A program made the position numbers and the translations under genes. Source: Salibacter sp031581065 (GTDB lineage: Bacteria; Bacteroidota; Bacteroidia; Flavobacteriales_G; Salibacteraceae). From it: DNA of 60,559 nt. The stretch spans positions 1 to 60,559 of the forward strand of contig NZ_JAVLBN010000011.1 of the NCBI RefSeq assembly GCF_031581065.1, written 5' to 3'. Below are positions 35,224 through 43,285 of this stretch, one piece after another. The notes beneath the pieces were generated by a model. The model ran no database searches, had not been told where the DNA came from, and saw only the letters and a list, made by a program, of their open reading frames with translations. The number at the start of each line of letters is the position of its first letter. The stretch's first letter is position 1.

Positions 35224-35613
35224 ATTGCAATCCGAGTCATCGATCTTTTTTAAACCTGAGTTCGATTTATAGTTTAGGATTCAAACCACATATAAATATA
35301 ATCGAACTCAGGTTTTAAGGTAGGAAAGTCCGGACAGTACAGGGCGGCCCGCTGCTTGTTAAAGGCAGGTGCGTTTTACGTAACGGCAAGTGCAACAGAA
35401 AATAAACCAGCCGTGACCTTTGCGTCACCGGTGATGGGTGCAATGGTGAGGTAAGAGCTCACCGGCAATGCAAGTGATTGTGTTGGCCAGGTAAACCCCG
35501 GGCACTGAAAGACCATGTAAACCCCGGCTTGAAGGCTGCTCGCCTGAACGGGGAGGGTAGGTCGAGAAGATAAATGATGGCATAGAACAGAATCCGGCTT
35601 ACGGGATTGCAAT
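35224..35613 (+). ncRNA. rnpB: RNase P RNA (bacterial type A)
   Basis: About 390 bases. P1 pairs ATTGCAATCC (35224-35233) with GGATTGCAAT (35604-35613). The universally conserved P4 strands are visible as TAGGAAAGTCCGGACAG near 35320 and CAGAATCCGGCTTAC near 35588, and GTGCAACAGAAA and AGGTAAACCCCGG repeats mark the specificity domain. P3 is unusual: 16 perfect base pairs (35252-35267 with 35300-35315) closing a 32-base AT-rich loop. The RNA is the catalytic subunit that removes 5' leaders from tRNA precursors. No tRNA is next to it. Confidence 0.95.
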
Positions 35614-35615
35614 AT

Positions 35616-35642
35616 GAAGCCTCACAGTTACTGTGGGGCTTC
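35616..35642 (+). terminator. Terminator hairpin of rnpB, inside the end of the convergent patatin gene
   Basis: GAAGCCTCACAG-TTA-CTGTGGGGCTTC gives a 12-pair stem with a three-base loop (one G-T pair), right after the 3' end of P1. The T run after it is weak. On the minus strand the same bases encode the last residues Glu-Ala-Pro-Gln-stop of the patatin protein. Confidence 0.65.
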
Positions 35643-37913
35643 GCCATTTTGGTAGAGCAGACTTTTTAATCGCTCAGTTTGTGTTTTGTTGTAATCTGAG
35701 TTAATGGCCGATTTGATTCTCAGTTTTTCCTTTTTGGTCAGGTGCCAGGATAGCGATATTTCATCACTTGTACTCCTGAGCAGGTTGAATTCGACAACAT
35801 CAATTCGTTTTTTTAGCTCTGGTGAGAGATATCCAAACATGGCATCGTGTTGGAAGTTTTGAATGTTGAGGTAATTTTTGGAAACGGCTTCAATCGGTCT
35901 CAAAAATGACTGAAAAAGACTCCTGACCGGCTTTTCGTCAATCTCGGTTTCTTTGAAACGATCACGAATTTGCACGATGACAATTCCGCTCGTGTTTTCG
36001 ATGATCCAATTCTTAAAAGTGTTGATGTAATGAAGCGTATTTGTAAAGCCGTAGTTATCGGTAATACCCGCATCGATGACTTCAGTCATTGGCTCTGTGG
36101 GAAGTGCTACGTTAGGCAAAATATAGAAGAAGGTAGCGTTCATTCTAAGGGCACTTAAAAAACTGAGATTGTCAGGGTTCTGATTGTGAAAAAGCTGACG
36201 ATAATCCACTGAACCAATCAATTTTTGAGATGAAGATCCCGATAAAGGCTGGCTCAAATAAGAAATCGGCTGACTGGCAATATTCAATTTTCGGCCGTCA
36301 TTTGTAATTGTAGGAGAGAGCAGGAACATCGGTATTTTAGCGAGCTTTTCTTCAGCTCTGTAATCGCCAATTGTTCTGTCCAGCACACCATCAGTGTTCT
36401 CATTTAGTTGTTGCTCAAAAGCATAGCCTCTGTCTTTTGTGTAATATTCTCCTTTGTAGGAAAATTTTCTCAGCCTCAATAACCAGTCGTGAAGTGATAG
36501 ATTGAGAATGACAGTATTGAGCAGATCGGTGCTTATTTTGTCGACATATTTTTCATCATTCAATACGATTGATGAATCAGCAAATCGTTGACGGTATAGC
36601 TCTCTGTAGTAAGCAGCCCCCAGCATACCACCACTTGAGCCGGTGATAAATTGTGTTTGATTGAAAAACTCATCATTTGAAATACTGTCGAGATGCTGGA
36701 GAACTCTGAATGTCCACATTGTAGCTCGCAATCCACCACCTGAACAATTGAGCAAAACCAGTTTTGGCTTCTTACTGTCAGAACCGGCATTATGGACTTT
36801 CCAGTTTTCGAGAATTTTACGTGTATTCTCTTTATCCTCTTCAATTTTTATTGAGTCGTAAGCGTACTTTTCAATTTCTTCGTTTGAATATTTTGCCGGC
36901 TCACGATCATAGGAAAGCCCGTATGCATAACTTTTAAAGGTGTAGTCAGGGTTTTGTGAAAGATGGTTATATCCTATGATGATGACAATGAAAAGCAGTG
37001 TTGACCACCCTTTTAGCCAACTGTAAATAGCGCTGGCTAACATAAGAACCATAGTTAGTATAAGGGTGACACTTGCTGCAGCGGGAAGTGTAAAAATGGC
37101 CGTTTCGCGGTAAAAGCTGAAGAATATAATTGAAAGTATGAGCAGTATTTCAAATATGGATGCATTCACATGGTTTTGAGCGAAAACTGTTTTGAGCATT
37201 TTAGCATCGTAATGCGCAATGTCTCTAGCCAGCTTGAGTTTTGTAGGAGAGTGAAGGTATGTTACAACATTCCATTCTTTTGCACGGTTCAGGTAGCTGT
37301 ACCAACGCTCTGGTTTAGAATACACATTTTGCATTGGCCTTTCACCTGAAGGTCGTTTTTTTAGCTGAAAATCACCAAATAGCTTTTGGAAGCTTTTGTT
37401 TGTATTGAGGAAGTAGGTGAGGGTTAGAAAAATAAAGAGAAAGACTCCGCCAAATAATCCTACCAACCTAACAGTAACTTCTAAAGGAGAATCTAGTTGT
37501 TGGTGAACCTGGTAGTTGTAAAGTGTAACTGAGTAGTATGTAAAAAAGGACAACGGTATTATAAACGAATTGAGGCAATACTTGGCAAAAGGTTTTCCGA
37601 GTGTTGCAAGGATTGGAAAGCGATCTCCATTGAGAATGTAACTGGAGATAAAGTAAGCCATAGTAAAGCCACCAAAGGCAAATCCCGTAATAAAGTGTGA
37701 CAGGATGTTAACTTCTCCTAAATATTCAGGGAAAAGGAATAAATTATGAGCTCCGTATTTTTTTAGAATGTTGCCTGAAATGTTCCCGAACAGAAAAAGC
37801 CAAAAAAGCAACAGAGCCTGGTTCCTTTTGAGGTGGATGAGAACTAATTGGGTCGGAAAAAAGAAAACGACTCTTTTCCAAATGCTTTTAAAAAAATTTG
37901 GGGAAGCTGCCAT
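35628..37913 (-). CDS. Large membrane-bound patatin-like phospholipase
   Basis: 761 residues. The first 340 residues carry about eight hydrophobic segments (e.g. LLLFWLFLFGNISGNIL, VFLFIFLTLTYFL, TLLFIVIIIGYN); the patatin domain follows at about 385-720. Oxyanion hole LNCSGGGLRATMW, nucleophile Ser in FITGSSGGMLGAAYY (GxSxG) and catalytic Asp in VIDAGITDNYG (DxG) are all present. It should hydrolyse acyl esters of membrane lipids. Patatins with such a large membrane part are uncommon; the role is unknown. Likely promoter TATATTTG at 37928-37935. Confidence 0.82.
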   Translation of the reverse strand: MAASPNFFKSIWKRVVFFFPTQLVLIHLKRNQALLLFWLFLFGNISGNILKKYGAHNLFLFPEYLGEVNILSHFITGFAFGGFTMAYFISSYILNGDRFPILATLGKPFAKYCLNSFIIPLSFFTYYSVTLYNYQVHQQLDSPLEVTVRLVGLFGGVFLFIFLTLTYFLNTNKSFQKLFGDFQLKKRPSGERPMQNVYSKPERWYSYLNRAKEWNVVTYLHSPTKLKLARDIAHYDAKMLKTVFAQNHVNASIFEILLILSIIFFSFYRETAIFTLPAAASVTLILTMVLMLASAIYSWLKGWSTLLFIVIIIGYNHLSQNPDYTFKSYAYGLSYDREPAKYSNEEIEKYAYDSIKIEEDKENTRKILENWKVHNAGSDSKKPKLVLLNCSGGGLRATMWTFRVLQHLDSISNDEFFNQTQFITGSSGGMLGAAYYRELYRQRFADSSIVLNDEKYVDKISTDLLNTVILNLSLHDWLLRLRKFSYKGEYYTKDRGYAFEQQLNENTDGVLDRTIGDYRAEEKLAKIPMFLLSPTITNDGRKLNIASQPISYLSQPLSGSSSQKLIGSVDYRQLFHNQNPDNLSFLSALRMNATFFYILPNVALPTEPMTEVIDAGITDNYGFTNTLHYINTFKNWIIENTSGIVIVQIRDRFKETEIDEKPVRSLFQSFLRPIEAVSKNYLNIQNFQHDAMFGYLSPELKKRIDVVEFNLLRSTSDEISLSWHLTKKEKLRIKSAINSDYNKTQTERLKSLLYQNGEAPQ

Positions 37914-37927
37914 TCAAGCAATTTCCC

Positions 37928-37935
37928 CAAATATA
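37928..37935 (-). promoter_or_regulatory. -7 promoter box of the patatin gene (TATATTTG)
   Basis: Perfect TAnnTTTG match, 14 bases before the ATG at 37913. Confidence 0.5.
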
Positions 37936-37972
37936 AATAGTATTAATATAAGTGTAAATACACTATAAAATA

Positions 37973-38509
37973 TTAATCGTCTAATTTCACATTAGCCCAA
38001 TTTCTGCCTGATTCAATTCTGTTGAGTTGTGTATGTGAAATTAAGAACTTACGAGCAATAACAGATTTTCTAAGTTTCCCCTCTTTTAGCATCTGTTTAA
38101 TCTCAATCACCTGATTTTTGCTCAGTTTTGAGTTTGTTACCAGTCCTTTTCTGTGATTAGGTCCTTTAACTTTGTGTTCAATTTGCTCTTTACGAGTTGC
38201 CCACTGAAGATTATCAGTCCTATTATTCGTTTTGTCGTAATCGAGATGAAGAATCAGGCGTTGACCTTCTTTCGGTTTTGGTAAAAATGTTTTAGCTACT
38301 AAACGGTGAACGTACTGGTTGATAAGCTTCTCTTCTTTAGTTCTAAACCGAACAGCCGGATAGCCTTCAATCAACGTCCCTTTTAGAATTTTTCCGCGGC
38401 CGTACGCGTAACTTTTAATACGGCCAAGGTTAGATACCTCGTACTTCGATTTGAGATCGATGCCTTTGAGGTTAACCTCTTTCCAAATTTCTCCTTTGAA
38501 ATCTTTCAT
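37973..38509 (-). CDS. NUMOD4 / HNH homing-endonuclease-like protein
   Basis: 178 residues. NUMOD4 DNA-binding motif at about 5-35 (EIWKEVNLKGIDLKSKYEVS then NLGRIKSY), HNH domain at about 68-115 (VHRLVAKTFLPKP, LHLDYDKTNNRTDNLQWAT) and a C-terminal helix-turn-helix module (LSKNQVIEIKQMLKEGK, SVIARKFLISHTQLNRI). The VNHxDGxK of most relatives reads LHLDYDK, keeping the metal-binding His. Free-standing genes of this kind are typical selfish or phage-derived elements. No intron or phage gene is adjacent; flanks of about 60 and 190 bases are gene-free and AT-rich. Confidence 0.85.
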   Translation of the reverse strand: MKDFKGEIWKEVNLKGIDLKSKYEVSNLGRIKSYAYGRGKILKGTLIEGYPAVRFRTKEEKLINQYVHRLVAKTFLPKPKEGQRLILHLDYDKTNNRTDNLQWATRKEQIEHKVKGPNHRKGLVTNSKLSKNQVIEIKQMLKEGKLRKSVIARKFLISHTQLNRIESGRNWANVKLDD

Positions 38510-38699
38510 AATTGTTTTCCTCCTTAATTTTAAAGAATCAGGTTTTGAGCGTAGCTGGAAAGAGGGGAAATGTTATTTAAGTTTCGCAAATATAGAGTGG
38601 TGTTAGTTTAACAGGTTGTAAATTTTAGTCAGATGTTTTGAATTGACCTTCAATATAATGAATTATTAGAACATACATACAGTCATTAATTAAAAAAGT

Positions 38700-39704
38700 T
38701 CAGTGCTTTAAAAAATCTGTTACTAAGTAAGCTGTACATTTCCCTGTAACTTTTTGATTTATGTCATTTTGTAGGGGTGCTCCTTCGCAAATATGCAAAT
38801 ATTTATAATTTGTACCGGAAACAACTTTAGATATATATTGTCTTGCATTGATAATTGAAACTCCACAAGGGGTAAAAGCACTTACCGGCATCTTTTCTAT
38901 TGAATCTAAATCTAGCTCAATTCCCGTTTCCAGCTCTCCTATAAACCGAACTGCTTTGTATATTGTTTCATTCCAGGTGTATTTTCCTCTGATAAAGACA
39001 TCTTCGAAGAATGAAGTGAATATGTTTTTTTTATCCCGGATATCTGTCAGGTTTGCTTCGCTATTATAACCTTCATGCAAACCTATAACAGCGTACTTTT
39101 CCAAAAAACCATTCTCCATTGCATAACTGAATCCATTTCCACTATGCCTTCCTTCGAGTTTGCGAAAGTCACTGTGAGGATCACAGTTAATTGTTCCAAT
39201 TGGCTTTCCGAGTGCGGTGGACACACCTTTGATAATCGGGTAAGCATTGTTGTGTCCGCCCCCAATAACAATGGGGATTTTACCGTGTTCAACGATTTCC
39301 CGGATTATAGATGAAACCACTTCATCAATTTTGGCAGTCTCTGATCGAAATACTTCAACATCATCAGGATGAGAGGTTGATAGAGCCTGCAGGCTTTTCA
39401 ATTCAGATTCAAAATCGATGTGTCCCAGCAATAGCACATTATCTCCTTTGAGAAACCTATTGCTTTGCACATTGAGGAAGGCATTCAAAAAGGCTTCCCA
39501 GGCTGAGTAAGCTCCGCCTTTGCCAAGATTTCCACGTATCCCGATATCCTCAGGTATTCCCAGCAATACGTAATCAACACGGTCAGAACCGAGAAGCTCT
39601 GGTTCTGACCGAATGACTTCGCCAATTTTTGTTTCTCCGTCTCTTTTTGAAACGTATTTCGAGATATCAGCTTTTGAGTATGTTTTGAGTTTTTCGTGCA
39701 TCAT
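38700..39704 (-). CDS. Arginase/agmatinase-superfamily hydrolase (formimidoylglutamase-like)
   Basis: 334 residues. Mn-ligand motifs of the ureohydrolases: VIGGGHNNAYPI (GGDHS variant), TINCDPHSDFR with Asp-x-His-x-Asp, and GIELDLDSIEKMP with the Asp-x-Asp pair. SGNGFSYAM and CGVSIINARQYI fit the Bacteroidota formimidoylglutamase-like group. It hydrolyses a guanidino or formimidoyl compound. The start overlaps the stop of the carboxylase gene by one base. Codons for RSEPELLGSDR contain two copies of the GGTCAGAACC word in opposite orientation. Confidence 0.83.
   Translation of the reverse strand: MMHEKLKTYSKADISKYVSKRDGETKIGEVIRSEPELLGSDRVDYVLLGIPEDIGIRGNLGKGGAYSAWEAFLNAFLNVQSNRFLKGDNVLLLGHIDFESELKSLQALSTSHPDDVEVFRSETAKIDEVVSSIIREIVEHGKIPIVIGGGHNNAYPIIKGVSTALGKPIGTINCDPHSDFRKLEGRHSGNGFSYAMENGFLEKYAVIGLHEGYNSEANLTDIRDKKNIFTSFFEDVFIRGKYTWNETIYKAVRFIGELETGIELDLDSIEKMPVSAFTPCGVSIINARQYISKVVSGTNYKYLHICEGAPLQNDINQKVTGKCTAYLVTDFLKH
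39581..39610. repeat. Inverted pair of the GGTCAGANCC word inside a coding region
   Basis: GGTCAGAACC (39581-39590), ten-base spacer and GGTTCTGACC (39601-39610) form a 10-bp stem. Paired uptake sequences act as terminators in Neisseria; here the pair lies within the first 40 codons of a gene, so termination is not expected. Confidence 0.8.
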
Positions 39705-41344
39705 TATGTTTGAATAACTCCAACGTTGTAGCGTTTTTCAATTGGTGCGTGATCGGCTGCTTCAATTCCCATGGATATCCATTTTCGGGTATCCATTGGA
39801 TCTATGATGTTGTCGACCCAGAGTCGGCTGGCAGCATAGTAAGGAGAAACCTGTTCATCATAACTGTTTTTGATTTTATCGTACAGTTCTTTCTCTTTCT
39901 CCTCGGTTATTTTTTCACCTTTTGCTTTCAATCGGGAAACTTCAATGGAGAGTAAAACTTTTGCTGCCTGTGAGCCACCCATTACGGCAAGCTCAGCAGT
40001 GGGCCATGCTGCGATCAATCGTGGATCGTATGCTTTTCCGCACATGGCGTAGTTTCCGGCTCCGTAAGAGTTGCCCATTACGATAGTGAATTTAGGCACA
40101 ACTGAATTAGCCATGGCGTTCACCATTTTAGCGCCATCTTTTATAATTCCACCGTGTTCTGATCGTGAGCCTACCATAAATCCTGTTACGTCCTGTAAAA
40201 AGACGAGCGGAATTTTCTTTTGGTTGCAATTCATGATGAAACGAGCAGCTTTATCGGCACTGTCGCTGTAGATTACTCCACCAAACTGCATTCCGTCTTT
40301 GCGCGATTTCACCATCCCGCGCTGATTGGCGACAATTCCAACACTCCATCCATCGATGCGGGCGTAGCAGGTTACGATGGTTTTGCCGTAGTCTTTTTTG
40401 TATTCGTCAAATTCTGAGTTATCTACCAATCGCTCGATGACGTCTCTTACTTCATAAGGTTTTGAACGATCGTATGGCATGATGCCGTAAAGCTCGCTTT
40501 CGTCTTCTTTTGGCTTTGCCGGCTCTGACCGATTAAAACCAGCCGGAGTGTGATTACCCACTTTATCCATGATGTTTTGGATGCGGTCTAAACACGCTTT
40601 ATCATCTTCACATTTGTAGTCAGTAACACCACTTATTTCATTGTGAGTTGTCGCACCTCCAAGCGTTTCGTTGTCAATGTCTTCTCCAATAGCAGCTTTT
40701 ACGAGATAGGAACCGGCCAAAAAGATGGTTCCCGTTTTGTCAACGATCATGGCTTCATCGCTCATGATGGGGAGATAAGCTCCTCCGGCAACACAGCTTC
40801 CCATTACTGCTGCAATTTGTAAAATGCCTTCGCTCGACATTTTAGCGTTGTTGCGGAAAATGCGTCCAAAGTGTTCTTTATCGGGGAATATTTCATCCTG
40901 CATGGGAAGGAAAACTCCGGCACTATCGACAAGGTAAATAATAGGGAGTTTGTTTTCCATGGCTATTTCCTGAGCCCTGAGGTTCTTTTTACCTGTGATC
41001 GGGAACCAGGCTCCGGCTTTCACCGTGGCATCATTGGCTACAACAATGCATTGTTCGCCTTTCACGTAGCCTATTTTTACGACAACACCTCCGGAGGGAC
41101 ATCCACCGTATTCTTCGTACATTCCATCCCCGGCAAAGGTGCCGATTTCAATGCTCGGCTTTTTAGCATCGAGCAGATAATCAACACGTTCACGTGCTGT
41201 TAACTTGCCTTGTTTGTGTTGCTTATCGATTCGTTTTTGTCCACCACCAAGTGAAACTTTTTCAAATTTCTTTTGCAACTCAGATAGTTTGAGTCGCATT
41301 TTATCATCATTTTTATTGAATTCGAGTTCTTTCTTAGATGCCAT
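39704..41344 (-). CDS. mccB: Acyl-CoA carboxylase beta subunit (methylcrotonyl-CoA carboxylase type)
   Basis: 546 residues, two crotonase-like halves of a biotin carboxyltransferase. LVDSAGVFLPMQDEIFPD, HFGRIFRNNAKMSSEGILQIA and VMGSCVAGGAYLPIMSDEA match the methylcrotonyl-CoA carboxylase beta signature better than propionyl-CoA carboxylase; FLQDVTGFMVGSRSEHGGIIKDGAK lies in the second half. It moves the carboxyl group from biotin to the acyl-CoA in leucine breakdown. The biotin-carboxylase subunit is not in the window. Promoter box TATATTTG at 41365-41372. Confidence 0.88.
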   Translation of the reverse strand: MASKKELEFNKNDDKMRLKLSELQKKFEKVSLGGGQKRIDKQHKQGKLTARERVDYLLDAKKPSIEIGTFAGDGMYEEYGGCPSGGVVVKIGYVKGEQCIVVANDATVKAGAWFPITGKKNLRAQEIAMENKLPIIYLVDSAGVFLPMQDEIFPDKEHFGRIFRNNAKMSSEGILQIAAVMGSCVAGGAYLPIMSDEAMIVDKTGTIFLAGSYLVKAAIGEDIDNETLGGATTHNEISGVTDYKCEDDKACLDRIQNIMDKVGNHTPAGFNRSEPAKPKEDESELYGIMPYDRSKPYEVRDVIERLVDNSEFDEYKKDYGKTIVTCYARIDGWSVGIVANQRGMVKSRKDGMQFGGVIYSDSADKAARFIMNCNQKKIPLVFLQDVTGFMVGSRSEHGGIIKDGAKMVNAMANSVVPKFTIVMGNSYGAGNYAMCGKAYDPRLIAAWPTAELAVMGGSQAAKVLLSIEVSRLKAKGEKITEEKEKELYDKIKNSYDEQVSPYYAASRLWVDNIIDPMDTRKWISMGIEAADHAPIEKRYNVGVIQT

Positions 41345-41364
41345 AGTTTTTGTTTTGCGGTTGT

Positions 41365-41372
41365 CAAATATA
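41365..41372 (-). promoter_or_regulatory. -7 promoter box of the carboxylase gene (TATATTTG)
   Basis: Perfect TAnnTTTG match 21 bases before the ATG at 41344. Confidence 0.5.
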
Positions 41373-41386
41373 CAAAAGGAGTGGCG

Positions 41387-42010
41387 TCAATCTTTGTTTA
41401 GGTGGTTTTCCTTTATATCGAGTAAATAGGTCCTGCTTTCAGGCCCAAGGTTAAATATCAGGTCTAAAATACTGAGGTTTTTTCTAAAATCATGACGGTC
41501 ACCAAAAACCTGGAAATATTCTGGTAAATTTTCTTTAAACCTGTGTTGTTTTACGTTGAATTTTAATCGGTAGTCTGATTCATTTTCAATTGGCTGAAAC
41601 GTTGAGGTTAAGGAATATTCAACATTGAAGTTCAAACATTTCATGATTATTTGATGAAGTGCCAGGTTGAAATCGATGAGTTTTTTGGGCTCTGACCGAT
41701 ACACCTCTTCAAATAAATAATCGTAAAACTCAAAGTAAGGTGAAGTTCCGTAAGCTGACTGAATAGCCTGCCAGTGGTTGTGTTGCCAGTTTTCTTCATA
41801 GGCGATTTCTACATCGGCCATCTTCATTTTTGACGCTGTTTTATTAATGGGAATTACCAGGTTGGTCACGTCATTGGGGCCGTCAATGGTGCAGCGATTG
41901 CGCGGTGTTTGTTTGGTGAAGTTTTCCCAAATTTCAAATGAAATGTTTTCCTGCCCGATCAAATGAGCGTAATAGTAAACAGGTCCAGCGTAAAAAACGG
42001 GAAAAATCAT
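41387..42010 (-). CDS. WbqC-family protein
   Basis: 207 residues. YAGPVYYYAHL, ENFTKQTPRNRCTIDGPNDV, LVIPINKTASKMKMADVEI and WQHNHWQAIQSAYGTSPYFEFY are typical of the WbqC-like family, which is found in O-antigen loci and widely in Bacteroidota next to signal peptidase. The catalytic role is not established. The start codon overlaps the lepB stop by four bases. Confidence 0.85.
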   Translation of the reverse strand: MIFPVFYAGPVYYYAHLIGQENISFEIWENFTKQTPRNRCTIDGPNDVTNLVIPINKTASKMKMADVEIAYEENWQHNHWQAIQSAYGTSPYFEFYDYLFEEVYRSEPKKLIDFNLALHQIIMKCLNFNVEYSLTSTFQPIENESDYRLKFNVKQHRFKENLPEYFQVFGDRHDFRKNLSILDLIFNLGPESRTYLLDIKENHLNKD

Positions 42011-43071
42011 TTGGTTAAACTTTTAAGTGTTCTTTGCCAGTTTACTCCTTCTTCATTCACTGAAAAAAGTATTCTGCTCGTAATGGCAACAATGTGGCTT
42101 TCAGGTAAGAAACCCCAGTAACGGGAGTCGCTTGAATTATCGCGGTTATCACCTAAAATGAAATAGTAATTGTGCTCAAAGGTGTAATATTCTCTTTCCT
42201 TTCCATCGATATAATATTGATCATCAATACGTTCAATATCGTGGTTTTCGTGGTCTCTTATGGTTGAGCTGTACAATTCAAAGGTTCTTTGGTCGAGTTT
42301 AACCTTCCGGTTTTCTGCCGGTATTTTGAGCGGACCAAAGTTATCTTTTGTCCATTGAAGATCAGGTGAGGAAGGGAAAGTAAGGCCGGTGTTTTGGTAA
42401 CGGTCAGAGCCGGTCTTGCGAACACTTTTAACACCTTTCTGGCTTTTGAGTTTCTCTGCCTGCTGTTCTGTGATGTTCAATGAGAATTTACCGTCAAACT
42501 TTTCAGGAAAGTTTATGTTCGAATGACCTTCAATCTGCTCGAACAGGTCGTGATCGATTTCAATCGAGTATTCAAATTGCAGCTCAGCGCCTTCGAACTC
42601 AGTTTTTTCTCCGTTGACGAAGAGCTTTTTCTCTTTGATCGTAAGTTCATCACCGGGAAGAGCAACGCATCGCTTGATGAAAAAAGTACGCTGATCAATT
42701 GGGTAATGCGATTCATTGGGGTAATTAAAAATGAGAATATCACCGCGTGAAACGGTATCGTATCCGGGAATTCTCCAGTAGGGGAGTTGAACGATTTTGG
42801 AGTAAGGTTGAAATCCCAGCCATTTTTGATGTGTAAATGGAATAGAGAGCGGTGTGATGGGCAACCTTGGGCCTACTGCAAGTTTATTCCCGATGATGAA
42901 ATCACCTTTTTGAATGGTAGCACTCATGCTTCTCGATGAAACGAGGTAGAGGTCGAAAAAGCCGGATTTGAAAATCCAAAGAATAAGTAACGCGAGTAAA
43001 AAGGCTCGTCCCCATTGAAGAGTGGGGTTTGATTTATGCTTTTTGCGCTGCTTGTGTTTCTTCTTTTTCAT
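42007..43071 (-). CDS. lepB: Signal peptidase I (LepB)
   Basis: 354 residues, of the large Bacteroidota form. Transmembrane helix at about 20-40, catalytic Ser in LVSSRSMSATIQKGDFI, catalytic Lys in RTFFIKRCVALPGDEL, box E GDNRDNSSDSRYWGFLPE. A long insert of about 110 residues between the boxes (approx. 170-290) is Bacteroidota-typical. Cleaves signal peptides of secreted proteins on the outer face of the inner membrane. The coding strand carries GGTCAGAGCC at 42402. Confidence 0.93.
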   Translation of the reverse strand: MKKKKHKQRKKHKSNPTLQWGRAFLLALLILWIFKSGFFDLYLVSSRSMSATIQKGDFIIGNKLAVGPRLPITPLSIPFTHQKWLGFQPYSKIVQLPYWRIPGYDTVSRGDILIFNYPNESHYPIDQRTFFIKRCVALPGDELTIKEKKLFVNGEKTEFEGAELQFEYSIEIDHDLFEQIEGHSNINFPEKFDGKFSLNITEQQAEKLKSQKGVKSVRKTGSDRYQNTGLTFPSSPDLQWTKDNFGPLKIPAENRKVKLDQRTFELYSSTIRDHENHDIERIDDQYYIDGKEREYYTFEHNYYFILGDNRDNSSDSRYWGFLPESHIVAITSRILFSVNEEGVNWQRTLKSLTK

Positions 43072-43285
43072 TCACTACATTTCCTTGCGCTTCAAAGTTG
43101 CCTATTTTATCGAAAATGATCCCCGATGATTACTTTTATCCATAGCTTCTGTTCTACGAGAGACTGGATTTCAGAGTAAAATGTCTTAAGAGAGGCAACT
43201 TGCAGTTTAAATGATTTCATGTAATGAGGCGAATTTGTTCTTCGTTCCAAAAATAGCGAAACCAGCAAGAATAAAACGGCTCAAA
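43072..43285. other. 214-base intergenic region with a spaced inverted repeat
   Basis: Contains AAGTTGCCT (43095-43103) and AGGCAACTT (43193-43201), a 9-bp inverted pair 89 bases apart. No open reading frame, terminator or tRNA seen. Confidence 0.35.

Noticed and set aside
39581..39610. Transcription terminator from paired words
   Set aside because: The pair is within the coding region and has no T run.
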